Shown in pieces: positions 24,629 through 36,724 of a stretch of 64,000 bases of DNA (the first letter of the stretch is position 1; each line of letters starts with the position of its first letter). Below the pieces are notes generated by a model, which was not told the origin of the DNA, did not search any database, and saw only the letters and a program-made list of their open reading frames with translations. This DNA comes from Diprion similis (Eukaryota > Arthropoda > Insecta > Hymenoptera > Diprionidae). The stretch spans positions 14,618,501-14,682,500 of the forward strand of contig NC_060107.1 in assembly GCF_021155765.1 (NCBI RefSeq), written 5' to 3'. Both the position numbers and the translations under genes were made by a program.

Positions 24629-27193
24629 ATTATCGATGGTAGAAGACACGCATGGCTTTCATTACGGCCGTAAACTCGCGTCAACACCTTGATTACATCC
24701 GCCGACTCGATCGGACGAGGCACCAACAATTGTAAAACGGAAAGCCAATTACCCAACAGCTCGAGCAACTCGTCAAAGCGCCCAACACAATCGCTGATCA
24801 CTTCTCAGCCGCCATCTTTGTTGCCGTCCCGACGACAGAGGCGACGACTCAAATCATCTGTTGGACTTTCTTCCACCAAAGGCAGCTGCCTCCCAGCCGT
24901 CTCTTATGTAATTTCGGAAGTTGTGTAGTCGCTCCGAGCCGATCCGAGCTTATCAGCGAGCAGACTTCTCGTCGCGTCAGCGAAAAATCAATCTCAGAAC
25001 GACCCTCATTATCGCCTAATTTTTTCATCATGATGTATACAGCACCAATTCTATGACTAGTCGATCACCGATCAGCCTCCGAATTGCAGGATTTCTCGGT
25101 CGAATATCTTTTTTCACGTAACCCTAAACTCCGCGTCAATCGAGTCTAAGCTGCCTCATGATGAGAAATATTCAGGTGTATTTATGCAGCCGGATAGTAT
25201 ATTGCACCTTCACTGATATCATCGTTCAAATTTAGGAGCATTCATTTATTGTAAACGCACCGATGTCGTTGCAAGTGATTAATGCCGTCTACAAAGTTTA
25301 ATAGTTTCTATAAGTACCTGATTCACGGAGAATGATATCGAAGGATAAGCAACGACGATTTAGCCAAATATTAGCAGATAACTGAATATGCCAACGGCTT
25401 GTTCTTCGTAATTAGGTGTTTTGCTGTACCTATTAAAAGTTAAGAGTCAGGTCGCGCATACTAGTGTTTTGTTTTCTTGCATGGGCGTCAACGTTGCAAA
25501 TACGATATATTGACGTTTTTCAAATTCTTGCTTTACTGAATTTGTTTTCGACGTTGATCAAAGCCCTTGGAAAATACTCATAATTAAATATGACAAATGT
25601 TGTCATGACTGCAGCATAGCTTGCAAGTTCCATTTTATTCACTGGCAATTAAAATGTTTCAAGTGATGACATTGCGATGTGAAATTCTGTATCGATTTTT
25701 CAAGCATCGATCCTTTTCACGTGCAATTGCTCGATTCTTACGGTAACCTCAAGGTTTCGATCTTCAGTCAACGGATTGGTTAAATATTAATTCTAAGTCA
25801 CGAAAATTTCACCAAAAATAAAATTATTAGTAAGCGTGGATTGGCACGGTTGAATATCAGTTGAAAAATGTTAATTCGCTAATTCACTGTGTTACGTGTT
25901 TTGTTCCTGTCAGTTCTTGTAAAGCACGTAAATAGAACCCTGAATGACGTATTTTCAATATAAATATATTTTTAATCAATTCGGAAAACAATTATTCGGA
26001 ATCGATACTTCGAAGTGTCGATTCTTATTATCGATTTTTTCTGTTCTTCGCATCAATATTTCATTGCTGCCAATAACGTCAGACGCTTTGGTCAGATGTC
26101 TTGTGTCTCTGTCAGGTTTATGGGTTCTTGACTAGCTGTCTCTCTCCTTTAACTACCGGCATTAAAATAGGAGAGAACTTAGCCACAAGCACAGACTTAG
26201 CCACAACAGTCTATTGCGTGGTGTGGAGTTTACATGGTATGCCTAGGAGCGCAGCTCCTTTCTCCAAAAAAGTTTCTCTCTCGCGCTGGATTCGACTTAA
26301 GTAAGATGTGTACCAACGGCGCCAAAATACCCTAGATCGGTGGCGATTAATTGTGTGATGTTGAATCTGCGTGGGGAAAAAATGAGCGTGACTTTGAATA
26401 ACTCACACCACAACTATGCATGATGGCGTTACCGAGCAGGGTAGCGTCCGCCAGAGAAATAATTCCCTAACAATATAGGGATTTCGTTGGACAGTTGGTA
26501 CACATCTCACTTAGAGGCTTTGCCTCCAAGAAAGGGGCGTGTCGTAGGAGTTCTAGGCACACTAGGAATTCTAGGATCTCGAAACTACTGCGCAACGGAA
26601 AACTTTGGAATTACCTGCAATGAGGTAACTCAATCGAAGTTATTCCAGCCAATAGGGCGTGTCGATGATTTTATTGCAGTTAGGTCTCGTTTCCAAATGC
26701 AGTATTAGTATACAAAGCTCCGTTTTTTTTGCTCTCCAAGGGTGAAATACCGGTTTTGGTAACTGGTAGTTAGCACTTGCGTCATAGAACAAACTGCATG
26801 TCATTACTTACAATTAGTTTTGATTAATGTCAAATATAACCTGGCAAAAGCCAGTATTCCTTTTTTCCCGTAATATTTTGTTTCACACGGAGTTCGGCTT
26901 ATGTATTTCATAACTTCGCACTCACATCCACATATTTGGTATTGTATGACATATAATTTCTACTGATGCACACGTAAATTTGATTGAAATTAAGCACAAA
27001 AACGAGAATCGTTCTTTAGAAACACATGAATTAATTCTGAACTTCTGCTCATGATATTTGTTTAAATTGTATGTAATGTTACATGTTTTTGAGACGCTGA
27101 TAGAGTAAAGCTGAGCCGAATTCAAATTTAAATGGAGTGTCACAGAAAAGGATTAATTGGATTATAATTGTTTACAGAACGATTTGAATCATC
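24629..27193. other. Intergenic region between divergent PPP1R37 and ACOT9
   Basis: The two genes are head to head, about 2.56 kb from ATG to ATG. The first 300 bases next to PPP1R37 are GC-richer and are probably its 5' UTR and promoter. A second GC-richer patch lies at about 26430-26680, with a small hairpin (CCCTAACAATATAGGG) and repeated TTCTAGG motifs; its nature is unclear. No TATA box or exon could be supported. Confidence 0.5.
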
Positions 27194-30100
27194 ATGGCGT
27201 TAAGTGTAATGTTGAAAAATACTCTCCGTCAACCATTCTTATCGTAAGTATATTCAGGCTGATGTTTTTCCAAAATCTTTTTTATTTTTTCTATATCTTC
27301 AAGCATACTGGACTTGAATTACGAATGGTTTAATACTTTTCCCCGTATGTCTAGTTGCAAACAATAGAACCTATATTGCAAACACTCCAGTCTTTTGTCA
27401 AAACTGATGACGCTCCGCACCAATCTGTCACGTTTCCTTTTTCATCACCGAGATCTATGGATCAGCATTTTTATACCCTTTGCACTGAAAAATAAATATA
27501 AGAATAGTATCAACTGACAAATCCCGACTCCACAAGAATTTTTCTTATTCATTATTCTGCCTTGTAAATATAGAAAAAAAAATTAAAATACATTTCGGAC
27601 AGCTTATGTGATAGATGTTAAAAAATTTAGCGTTGCGTTTAGTGACAATCCAATACTACAATCCAGTTTTTTCACCTTGTAGAAGGAAAACACTGACAAG
27701 TTTTCACCGGTTCTTATTAGAGGAAAGGAAAATTGACGTTAGTGGACATGAGGCGGTCGATGGAACGATGTCAGATGGTTAGTACAATGTGAAATCGATA
27801 TCTATGTTAGTTCACTGTTTACAGAAGTACCCTGTACTATTCAACGAATTTTTCTCAGTTCCACAAAGTGATTACTCTTTATTCCAGTAAGAAAGAATCT
27901 CATGAAACTGATGGGGATACAAATTGGCTATTCACCATTGCAAGCATCCCGTGAACACTTGCTGAAACTTATACCAGCGTCGCAGGATGAACTACCACCA
28001 CGATCAATGCAAGACAGTTTTTCAGCAGCTATTTTACCACTGAGTTCTGATTTGGCATTGCAAGAAAAGTATGTTACATTTTTGGGGAACGTTCGATTAG
28101 GGAGGCTCATGGAAGATATGGACCTGTTTGCAGGTAAGCCCTCTCTCCGATACCTGCTCTAGACAAATCAGGAATCATTCACCAATTGTGTTTATGCTAA
28201 GAGTGTGTTTTTAGTTTGGATTGCCAGCAAGCACTTGCTAAATCCAAAGATGAAAGAAGGGGATATTCTACCTCATGTATTGGTCACTGCTCTAGTAGAC
28301 AAAGTTGACTTTACAGACTATATTCCCAAGGTATCCTGCTACTGTTTTCCTTCTTCATTATGGTTCCCAAAGTCTGTGTAATTCATACTTTGTCATTGAT
28401 AATGACAGGCAGGTGGTGACATTCGACTTTCTGGTCACGTTTCATGGGTGGGAAATTCAACCATGGAAGTTGTAGTCTGGCTGGAGCAAAAGGATCAAAA
28501 TACTTGGCACAAATTAACTCGAGCTTTATTTTTAATGGCTGCGAGAAATTCTTTAAATACGCGCTCAGCGTTTGTCAACAAATTAGTCCCCGCGTCCGAG
28601 CATGAAATGCAAATACTCCAAGGCGGTGAAGGTATTATCAAAAAACGGAACTAGGGATATAATGTAATTAGGTATTAAGATAAATCTTCAACGGATATAT
28701 TGTTATATCAATAGCTAGGAAAAGACGAAGACAAGAGGTTCAAACGCAGTCATTGATAAAAATGGTCCCTACAGTTGAAGAACAACAAATTATTCACGAT
28801 GTTTTCATCAAAACGATAGATGTAAAACACTACCTGAGCAGTAGACGAACTTTACCTCCAGGCTCAGTTTGGATGGAATCTACGGAAATAAGCAATTTGA
28901 TTTACAGTCACCCAGAAGATAGAAATTATCACAACAAGGTATTCAATTCCTTTCCAATACGCTGAAATCATTAAATTCCAGAGGTATTTGGCCCATTACA
29001 TACTCGACGTGGCTACCAACCTGGAAAACCTCGAAAACCTGGAAATGTCACGGCACCCAGAAAGAGTTGTGGAAAATCTGAAATTTTCAGGGATTTGAAT
29101 CGTGGTCACGAAAAAAATTACAGTATCAGTTTTTTAATCGCGAAATTGAGATAAATTTTTGATACGAACAATTGATTCCATTTCAAAAAGACGAAGATTC
29201 AAAGAGAAAAATATGAAAATTTTAATCGAATGTGGGCATAATTAAGTATCTGAAGGAATTAGAATACCTATTAACCATGACGCAGTAAATTATATGGGAA
29301 AGTTTGCGTTTTGTGACCTGGAAAACCTAGAAATGTCATGCAATTTATTTTGCGAAAGTTAATAGCTCCGCTAATACTACGCCAACTATCATGGCCGTCG
29401 TATTTAATTTTAAAACCAGTTTTTTGTCACATATTTTACTTTTGATCGACTCAGTCTCACAAAATGAGTATTCAACAGCTTGCATAAAGTTTTTTGTGGT
29501 TCGGTATTTGCAAAATTTACCCCCAAATGATTAGCTGATTGCCCAATTCGGCGCCATATTGTCGCAACTATGCACACATCGAGAATTCCAATAATCATTG
29601 CACATTGATTCAGTTTGATTCTTTACTATGAAGATAATCATAATATCGAGTAACGTGATGATTTCTCCCAGGTATTTGGAGGCTTCTTAATGCGACATGC
29701 TCTCGAACTTAGTTGGTCATCGGCATTTTTATTCGGTAAACAAAGGCCACGACTGATGCACATCAGTGACATTGTCTTTCATCAGCCTGTCGACGTCAGT
29801 TCTATCATCAAAATGTTTTCCAACGTAAGTATAATCTTCGGAACAAAATAATCGATACCGTAAACATCTGAGACATCTCAAGACAGTTACAAACGCATAA
29901 TGATGGTCACTATATGACCCATCCCTCCCTCACCCCGCACACGCTATCCGCTATCATATTCCTCTTGCCGCCTTCAAGCGGCCCTATGCGGAGAGAATAC
30001 TGTATTAAAGGAAGTTGTAGATACCGCACTGATTTTCACTGATGTTCTTGCATTCCAAAAGTGTTTGTTGACTTTATTCTCCGTACGTATGTTATTTTGC

Positions 30101-30457
30101 AGGTAGTATACACTGAACACAACGTGATGCAGATAGCTGTATATGCGGAGGTTTATTCGCCTGAAAACGACGAAGTTGTTACTACAAACGAGTTTCATTA
30201 CACGTATCAGATCAATGATAAGTGTAAAGTTGTCTTTCCGAGAACTTACCACGGTAAGTTTCATACGATTTATTTACATTAAGATCAGATACAACGCAAT
30301 ATTGCATCAATATTCCTTATCGGTTTTTTTTTTTGTACCACAAAAGAAATAAACACATAATCCTTATTAAATTGACTTTTATTTTTCAGAGGCAATGCAA
30401 TATTTGAATGGCCGACGAAACTTCCAACGTGTCATGGGACTATTACGGGACAAATAG
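27194..30457 (+). CDS. ACOT9: Acyl-CoA thioesterase 9, mitochondrial
   Basis: Nine coding exons: 27194-27243, 27683-27777, 27888-28133, 28215-28330, 28409-28631, 28715-28938, 29672-29824, 30103-30253 and 30390-30457. They sum to 1326 nt (441 aa), matching the usual length of ACOT9 (about 440). The N-terminus (MALSVMLKNTLRQPFLS) is basic and free of acidic residues, as in a mitochondrial presequence. Two HotDog domains follow. The first contains RLGRLMEDMDLFAVWIASKH and the second GGFLMRHALELSWSSAFLFG, the family's typical helix and strand blocks. The family hydrolyses acyl-CoA thioesters in mitochondria. Every splice join restores the frame, and no lesion is seen. The intron at 28939-29671 carries a dispersed repeat. 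Confidence 0.97.
29011..29360 (+). repeat. Dispersed repeat with CTGGAAAACC motifs, copy 1 (ACOT9 intron)
   Basis: The block opens with ACCAACCTGGAAAACC and CCTGGAAATGTCA. Its middle has ATTCCATTTCAAAAAGA, and it closes with GACCTGGAAAACCTAGAAAT followed by GTCATGCAATT. The same order of motifs occurs at 42612-42862 in another gene's intron. The boundaries are approximate and no target duplication was found. Confidence 0.7.
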
Positions 30458-31662
30458 GAGTAAAATACATCGCATTGATCGCGAAATTTTAATTTTAACC
30501 ATTAATTTAATTTTGGCTTGAAGAGAACGTATTGATGTGTAACAGCGTAACTCCTTGACTGTTTTTAAGATTGTAATCAGTGTTCAAAGTGAAACAAAAG
30601 ATTCGAAAATAGCGTATAGCAAACTTCAAAGATTCGATCGATCAAATTATAGTCTTCAAAATCGATTCTTAATCTTACAACCTTCGTCAAATCAGCAAAT
30701 ATAATTACAACTTTTATCTTGATGTACCTCATCTCAGTTTTTCAGACACTTCGTGTCGTTGTTGCTATTATTACTTGACTTTGTACTTACATGCATGTAC
30801 TTATGTATTATTAACATAGATAATATATATGAATATATTAATAACTATATATTATAATCGTAATACATGTAGATACGATGTGCTATACTACTTATTCCTG
30901 TTCACAAATATTATGTTTATAATATTTATTGCCTAGTATGAATTCTTTTGTAATTATTTAACTTGATTGTGAATTTGTTGAGCGAATTTTAGTCAAGCAT
31001 TTGGAAAATCTCACCATTGTATCTTGGTTGATTTTTCATTTTTAAATAAATTTATTTAAACCTTATTTTAAATTAATTCACATTTGTGAAACTCTTATAA
31101 CGAGACTCAGTGAAAGCTGCAGTTTTACATACACTGGAAACCCCGAAACTCGCAACTTTTTCCGCGTTTTGCAGTACTAATACTGGTCGAATATACATGA
31201 TTCATTCCCGAGAATAAGGAGTATTTGTTTAAAAATCATCCGTACTCCTGACGCGCCAAAATAAATGAACACACTCAGTTGAAATTTCAGATATTTATTT
31301 GACATAAAGTAATCGGATAATATCTACGAGAACTCATCGCAGATTATACAGGTCTGCAGAAAAATATCTTATTTCAGCTGCATGGAATGTTTTTGGTCAA
31401 TATTACGTTTCCAAGTGAGTTGAATCAAAAAATGGCCATTTCCCTCTATCGCGTACAGTATTTTTGCAAAATACAAGGTGTTGACATTAAAAAAAGCATA
31501 ACAATAATGCAAAAGCTACCATTGCATTACAGTGAACTAAACAATATTTCTTAATAAAATTAAACACAAAATTTCTGTGCAGGATTTGACTGCAGACCTG
31601 TGTTAATTATTCAACAGCTATGCGGTCTAGCTTCTACAATCTCTACGAAAAACATGTTCCTT
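30458..31662. other. Convergent 3' region between ACOT9 and the odorant-binding protein
   Basis: ACOT9 (plus) and the odorant-binding protein gene (minus) converge here. The stretch holds the two 3' UTRs: AATAAA-type signals occur near 31045 on the plus strand, and TTTATT (AATAAA on the minus strand) is at 31294-31299. I see no other gene. Confidence 0.6.
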
Positions 31663-33042
31663 CTACACCAGAAAGTATTCCTGAAATGAAAAAAGAATGT
31701 TTTATGAAGCGAACTTTGATTTTGCCATTAAAAATAACTGCGCCTCATACGTACCACTGGATTTGAGTTGTACAAGCAAATGTTCAGATTATAAGCAGTG
31801 TCGCAACTGTCCGTTCCAGCTTTAAAAAAATAAGCAAAACAAATCGAATTGTAGTAATTACAGATGTCAAGGTCTCTGATCGAATGTCGCACTATACGTA
31901 CTTGTACCGCGACAATCGTTGATCATTTTAGTGCCGGTTTCTTTAATATCTGGTGAAAGCATCCTTATCATTCCGTCGTAATCCACTTCACTGGATTCTG
32001 ATATCTGGAATAGAATACCAAGAATTTTAGCAATTTGAAACAATTACCGAAAATTCCGTCTACCGAATTTCGGCATCAGCAACATTAGCCAATACAATTT
32101 CTGTTCCGATCGTCGTCGTGTTTTTTTCTTTTGTTTTTATTTATTTTTTTTTTTCAAGAAGGCTAGAGCCCTAGAATAAAGCGCAAATTCCTACCAAATC
32201 TAATTTGGCCAACAAACATTTCAGGTAGCACTTGAACTCCGGTTGATCAGAGAATTCTCCGTTTTGCCCCTTAGTAATCACAGCTGTAATATATAGCAGA
32301 ATTAATGTTATCAATTTCAAAACGTATAGCGTTGCTTCTGACTAGCGAAGTAGAAGAGATTTTTACCTTCTGGAACTTTTGACTCGGAGGCACACTCTCT
32401 GTGCAGGCCTTTCGTAAGCACAGCCAAAGCCTTAGGAACTGCCTGATATCAATATATATTTTGTATTTGGGATCGATTCGGTAGTGCAAAATATGATTCT
32501 GATTTATTCTAACAGTTATAGGTAATAAGAGTGGATCATAGCGATTTAATTTTTAAACCCACAATGCCGCGTGCTGTGCAAGTGAATTTCATAGACAGGC
32601 TAAATTCTCCGTTTTTTTAAATCCAATCGATTGTAAGGATATTTGAAATTTCAATGATTCCTGAAGTCATTTTTTTTTTTTTTTGCCTGTATTTAACCGC
32701 TTCGCAATTGCCGAGGGCTGCAATTGATTTTTAAATTTTATATGGTTAAAACGTAGCCATGTTGATTTTCGTGATTCGAATCCGTCTGGCGAATATTTAA
32801 AACAATTACACAATGTCACAATTTCGGCGGGGAAAAAGTCTCCAATGATTCACTTTCAACTTTTTCTTGATTGCAATTGAGTTACAAATTTTCATTCCAA
32901 AGTAGAATAGCTACTGCATCATGAGACATAATTTCTTTTGCAGTTTGACAACGATAAGGAAAAAAATATGTGAGAAACTTACTCTGCCATTGATCGCGGT
33001 TGCCAATGAGGCTAAAATAATTAGATAAGCGAAGTTTTTCAT
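31663..33042 (-). CDS. Classical odorant-binding protein (PBP/GOBP family), secreted
   Basis: Six exons in coding order: 32983-33042, 32367-32442, 32195-32283, 31902-32004, 31755-31819 and 31663-31680, in total 411 nt (136 aa). Exon 1 is exactly a signal peptide (MKNFAYLIILASLATAING). The mature part has the six classical cysteines: C1 in LHRECASES, C2-C3 in KCYLKC, C4 in MINDC, C5 in TDSC, C6 in YNLNIC. Spacings are C1-26-C2-3-C3-37-C4-8-C5-8-C6, squarely within the insect rule. The C-terminus is YFLV. Such proteins carry small hydrophobic ligands in sensillum lymph or other fluids; the ligand here cannot be inferred. The gene stands alone, without a neighbouring paralogue in the window. Confidence 0.96.
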
Positions 33043-33123
33043 CGTACCGACTTGAAACGACTGGTTTATACCTGTTTTGAGAAGCGTTCTTATAGAAACT
33101 ATGAGGACTGAAACATCGATCCT

Positions 33124-33132
33124 CTATATATA
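33124..33132 (-). promoter_or_regulatory. TATA box of the odorant-binding protein gene
   Basis: On the minus strand the sequence CTTATATATAGAGG lies about 82 bases upstream of the start codon. This spacing fits a TATA box with a transcription start near 33095-33100 and a short 5' leader. Strong TATA boxes are common in highly expressed tissue-specific insect genes. Confidence 0.6.
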
Positions 33133-34077
33133 AGGATGCCAAGATTCTCGAGTTGTGCATAAAAAGTAGAATGAAATTTTGATAAGTGATCGGGATCACG
33201 CACGGTTATTAAATATTCAAATTTTTTGATCTTTGACTTAGCGTTTTGCTGCGTTTTGCTTCTTTCTTTCATGCGTCACGTTCGCGTGATTCGGTGCACC
33301 AGGAAAACTGGAAACAGGATTAGCAGCATTAGCGGAAATATGTTAACGAGAAAACCTGTCCCAACCGTTAATTATTTTACAAACATAATTTTCCTTGTCA
33401 CCCTGTTTTTACGGGAGAATAATCCCAAGTCGAGATTTTTCCGCAATGACATGCAGCCATAACTGACAGCAAAACAATACATTAATCACCCTAAATTTAA
33501 AACCTTGTAATTATCTCTTACTTGCAATAACACTCGCTCGATCTCACATTTAGTTTAAAAGTCGTTACCGCGATCTCGGCTGTTCTGTTACTTTGCGGAT
33601 GGCAGGGTGACTCGAACGTACTTGTGATTGTTAAATTATTGATTTCATTATCGATATGAATTTCGTTAGACTGAGCGTATAAGGCAAACAATTCGCGAAA
33701 ACGTTCAACTGTAGAATTAGATTTATATATACTTCAAGATTTGCAATGGGACTCTTGAGATAATCCTACATTCATGTGGTCTCATATTTAAATTTGAAAA
33801 CGGTTTTTATCGCGTATTTTATGTGACACTGATGTAAGATCACAAAATGAAAGACGAATATCTTGCGCGGTATTGTCTGTGCGTTGATATTTATTAAATC
33901 CGGCTGAAACGTTCATAAGTTTGAAACTTATAAACCCACAGAGAATATCTCTGAATAACTCGAAGATTTTTCTCTACAGAATCTGAATTCATAGTTTTAT
34001 GATTAACAACATTAATTTTGTTAGTACATAAATTTTTATTTCAATTTTGTTTATATTTTAAACATAAAATGCAACGG
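33133..34077. other. Intergenic region upstream of the odorant-binding protein and downstream of NOL8
   Basis: No exon is supported. A TTTATT at 34035-34040 is an AATAAA poly(A) signal on the minus strand, 38 bases beyond the NOL8-like stop codon. The rest would hold upstream control sequence of the odorant-binding protein gene. Confidence 0.5.
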
Positions 34078-36724
34078 TTACGACTTGTTAATCTTTTTTT
34101 TCTTCCACGTAGCTTTCTTCCGGAGATTATTTTGTATCTTTGATCGTACGATCTGTTTTAGTTCTCTTCGAAGAGTTGAAAAGTCAATATTTTTTTCAGA
34201 TTGTTTACCGAAAAATTTTCGTGCATCTGAAATAAATGGAATATGATCATGGACAAAAGGAACACAGATTTTCAATAACTCTCCAATGTTTCATGAAGAA
34301 TGTTACTCACCCTCAAAGCGAACGTCATTGTCGCTAAAAAATAATCTCTCGTTCCAGTTACTTTTCGCTTCACTTTTTTCAATGCTTTTATTGTTAGTCT
34401 CATCCTCATAATCGTCGCCTTCGTCAGCCGATGAATCATACTTGAATGGATCTTTTGTGCTAAAATTGAACCTGTGTCCCTGTTCTTCGTTTATTTCTTC
34501 ATCTACAGGATCATCTGGACATGAAACGAGTTCTTAATTCTAGTGTCAACACAAATAAATCTCATTCCGACAACTTTATCCACGCACCTGTGCCTGATTT
34601 TACCGCACGGAAAGTTTTCAGCAAGCTAAACTGTTCATCTTGCTTCAGTGCGTCTGCAAAATTTTCAGACACATTATAAAAAGTATCTTTAGTCAATTCA
34701 GGCTGTTTCTGTTCATCGTCAACATTCTCGTTCAGAATTTTGTCCACTTTTTTCATTTTCTTGGGATTATGACTTTTTACAATTGGAATTTTACACTCAT
34801 CGTGCTCATTTTTCATTGGGTCATATCTGATCATACTCTTCTTTCTGAAATATTTGAGTAATTTCAGTTATAGAGGTTCTTTCTACCCATAAATAAGAGG
34901 ATACTACTGAGATACAAAGTGTGGCTGTTACTGAGCAAAATGGCGAGTCAAACGGTGTCAGCTTTTTGTTTCAGCTTAATCATATGAAACGTAAACCGAC
35001 GGTTCAACTTTTTTTTTTTCCCGCCAAGTTAATCACAAATAAAATATAGGATGAAAAACTATTCTTATAGTCAAGTACGACAGCTGATAAGTATAATTTA
35101 ATTTTTCTAATAGTTGATATGCAAGTGAAAATATTCATCTGAATAACTAAAATTTATTCAGTTATAATATTTCTGAAAGCTCTATTCATATGAAATATTT
35201 TTCACAGTTTCGGGCGATGCTTGAAAGCATATCTTGACACCAATTTTTGTACCTTTTGTCAACAGACTTATCAATTCTTGAACTTCTCATTGGCTTCCCT
35301 AAAACACTTTGCAAAATATCTAATTGCCAATCTCTTTCTTGATCAAGCCCGGACAAAGAGTCAGGATTGTTTACTTCAACATTATCCTCGGCCTCAATGA
35401 AACGATTATCTAGAGTAAATCGTTTGTCGTTTCCATAATTTTGTTGCAGGGTTTGAAGCTGAAAAATTTTGCACAATAATAGAGATGCACAATATATACA
35501 AAGTTGTCTTTATTATACTCATGTCTGTCAAACCTTTTTGTTGATATTTTTTGGAATTTTAAATTCACCGTTTTCCAAAATTTCACCACCTCCTTCATCG
35601 TCATCATCATCGTTGAATAAACGTTTCTTTTTTTTCATTTCTACACTGGTTTCATCAAAACTCTCCAGATCGTCAGAGAAAATTTTTTTTCTACTAACTG
35701 ATTTTTGATCCTATTAACATTTTTCAATTATTTTATTTACTGTTAGTAAGTAGTAGATTAAAAAATAACGATTCAGAATGTTAATTACCACAGAATTCAG
35801 CGCTTGTCGAATAAGATTTTCTTTAGTTTTAAAAGCCATTTTTCTTTCTTTTAGGGATTTTAAACGTTTTTCATCCGACACGTTTATTTTTTTTTCCACT
35901 ACATAGTCGTGTTGCACAATTTTTTTTGGTTGACTATCTACAACTTTTTCTGGAATCATTTCGTGGATAATGTCCAAGTTGGTAACTTCTTGGTCGTCAA
36001 TGTTGAAGAACTTTCTGCTAGGGCGACGAACAATCTCTGGCTTTGCTATTTCAATATTATTAATACTGATTATAATACGTCAAATCTATCTCTAGGGGAT
36101 TAATTTAATATTAGTATGATTCTTTCTTCATTTTTAAAGAATAATAATACAATATATTTCAACAATAAATTAGGCAATTTGATAGGGATCTATAATTGCG
36201 CTACAAATATTTGTGTCTATTCGAGAAGTTAAACTAACAATGATTAATAGTGAATAATAGCCTTACCTAACGGTGCGATGTTAACAGGTTCAATAACAAG
36301 TTTTGGAACCTGAGCATTTTGTGGGGAAACCGCTTTGCTGGCTTCCCTTTCTCTCTGTAGTCGAGCTAAAAAACTCTCCTTGGCCATTTCCATGCGAATT
36401 TGGCAACCGTCGATAGTGAGATTTTTAAGGTCTTGAAAACCTGCAACAAATCAGTCACATTTCATCTTACGCTTCATGTTAGTACATGGTGTGAAGTATT
36501 GTTCATATAATAGTATACAAGAAAATATACGCACAATCATTCAACTTTCTGTCAGAAGTAACGATATTGACAAAAGCAAATTTTCCATCAGTTCCTAAAG
36601 CATTGGCCTTTTCTTTTATCTCAACGTTTGTAACGGTTCCATAATTTTTGAACCGTTCCTCTATGACATCTTTAGTCACACTTGAGGAAAGATTCCTCAA
36701 ATACAGTCGATGATTCTTATCCAT
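34078..36724 (-). CDS. NOL8: Nucleolar protein 8-like RNA-binding protein
   Basis: Eight coding exons: 36535-36724, 36267-36440, 35789-36045, 35534-35710, 35253-35458, 34588-34844, 34311-34514 and 34078-34226. All phases agree: 1614 nt, 537 aa. The N-terminus is an RRM (RLYLRNLSSSVTKDVIEERF as RNP2 region; GKFAFVNIVT as RNP1) followed by MAKESFLARLQREREASK, a signature of NOL8. The C-terminal half has the family's other blocks: YGNDKRFTLDNRF, KSMIRYDPMKNEH, TKDTFYNVSENFADALKQ, NPFKYDSS-like DPFKYDSSADEGDD, and a final basic helix ending in KATWKKKKINKS. NOL8 acts in nucleolar pre-rRNA processing and ribosome assembly in vertebrates. The protein is about half the length of human NOL8 because the variable middle is short. 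A poly(A) signal lies 38 bases downstream. Confidence 0.93.

Noticed and set aside
24629..24649. Upstream extension of the first PPP1R37 frame to 24649
   Set aside because: It would need a GTG start. The first ATG in the frame is at 24628 and gives a normal N-terminus.
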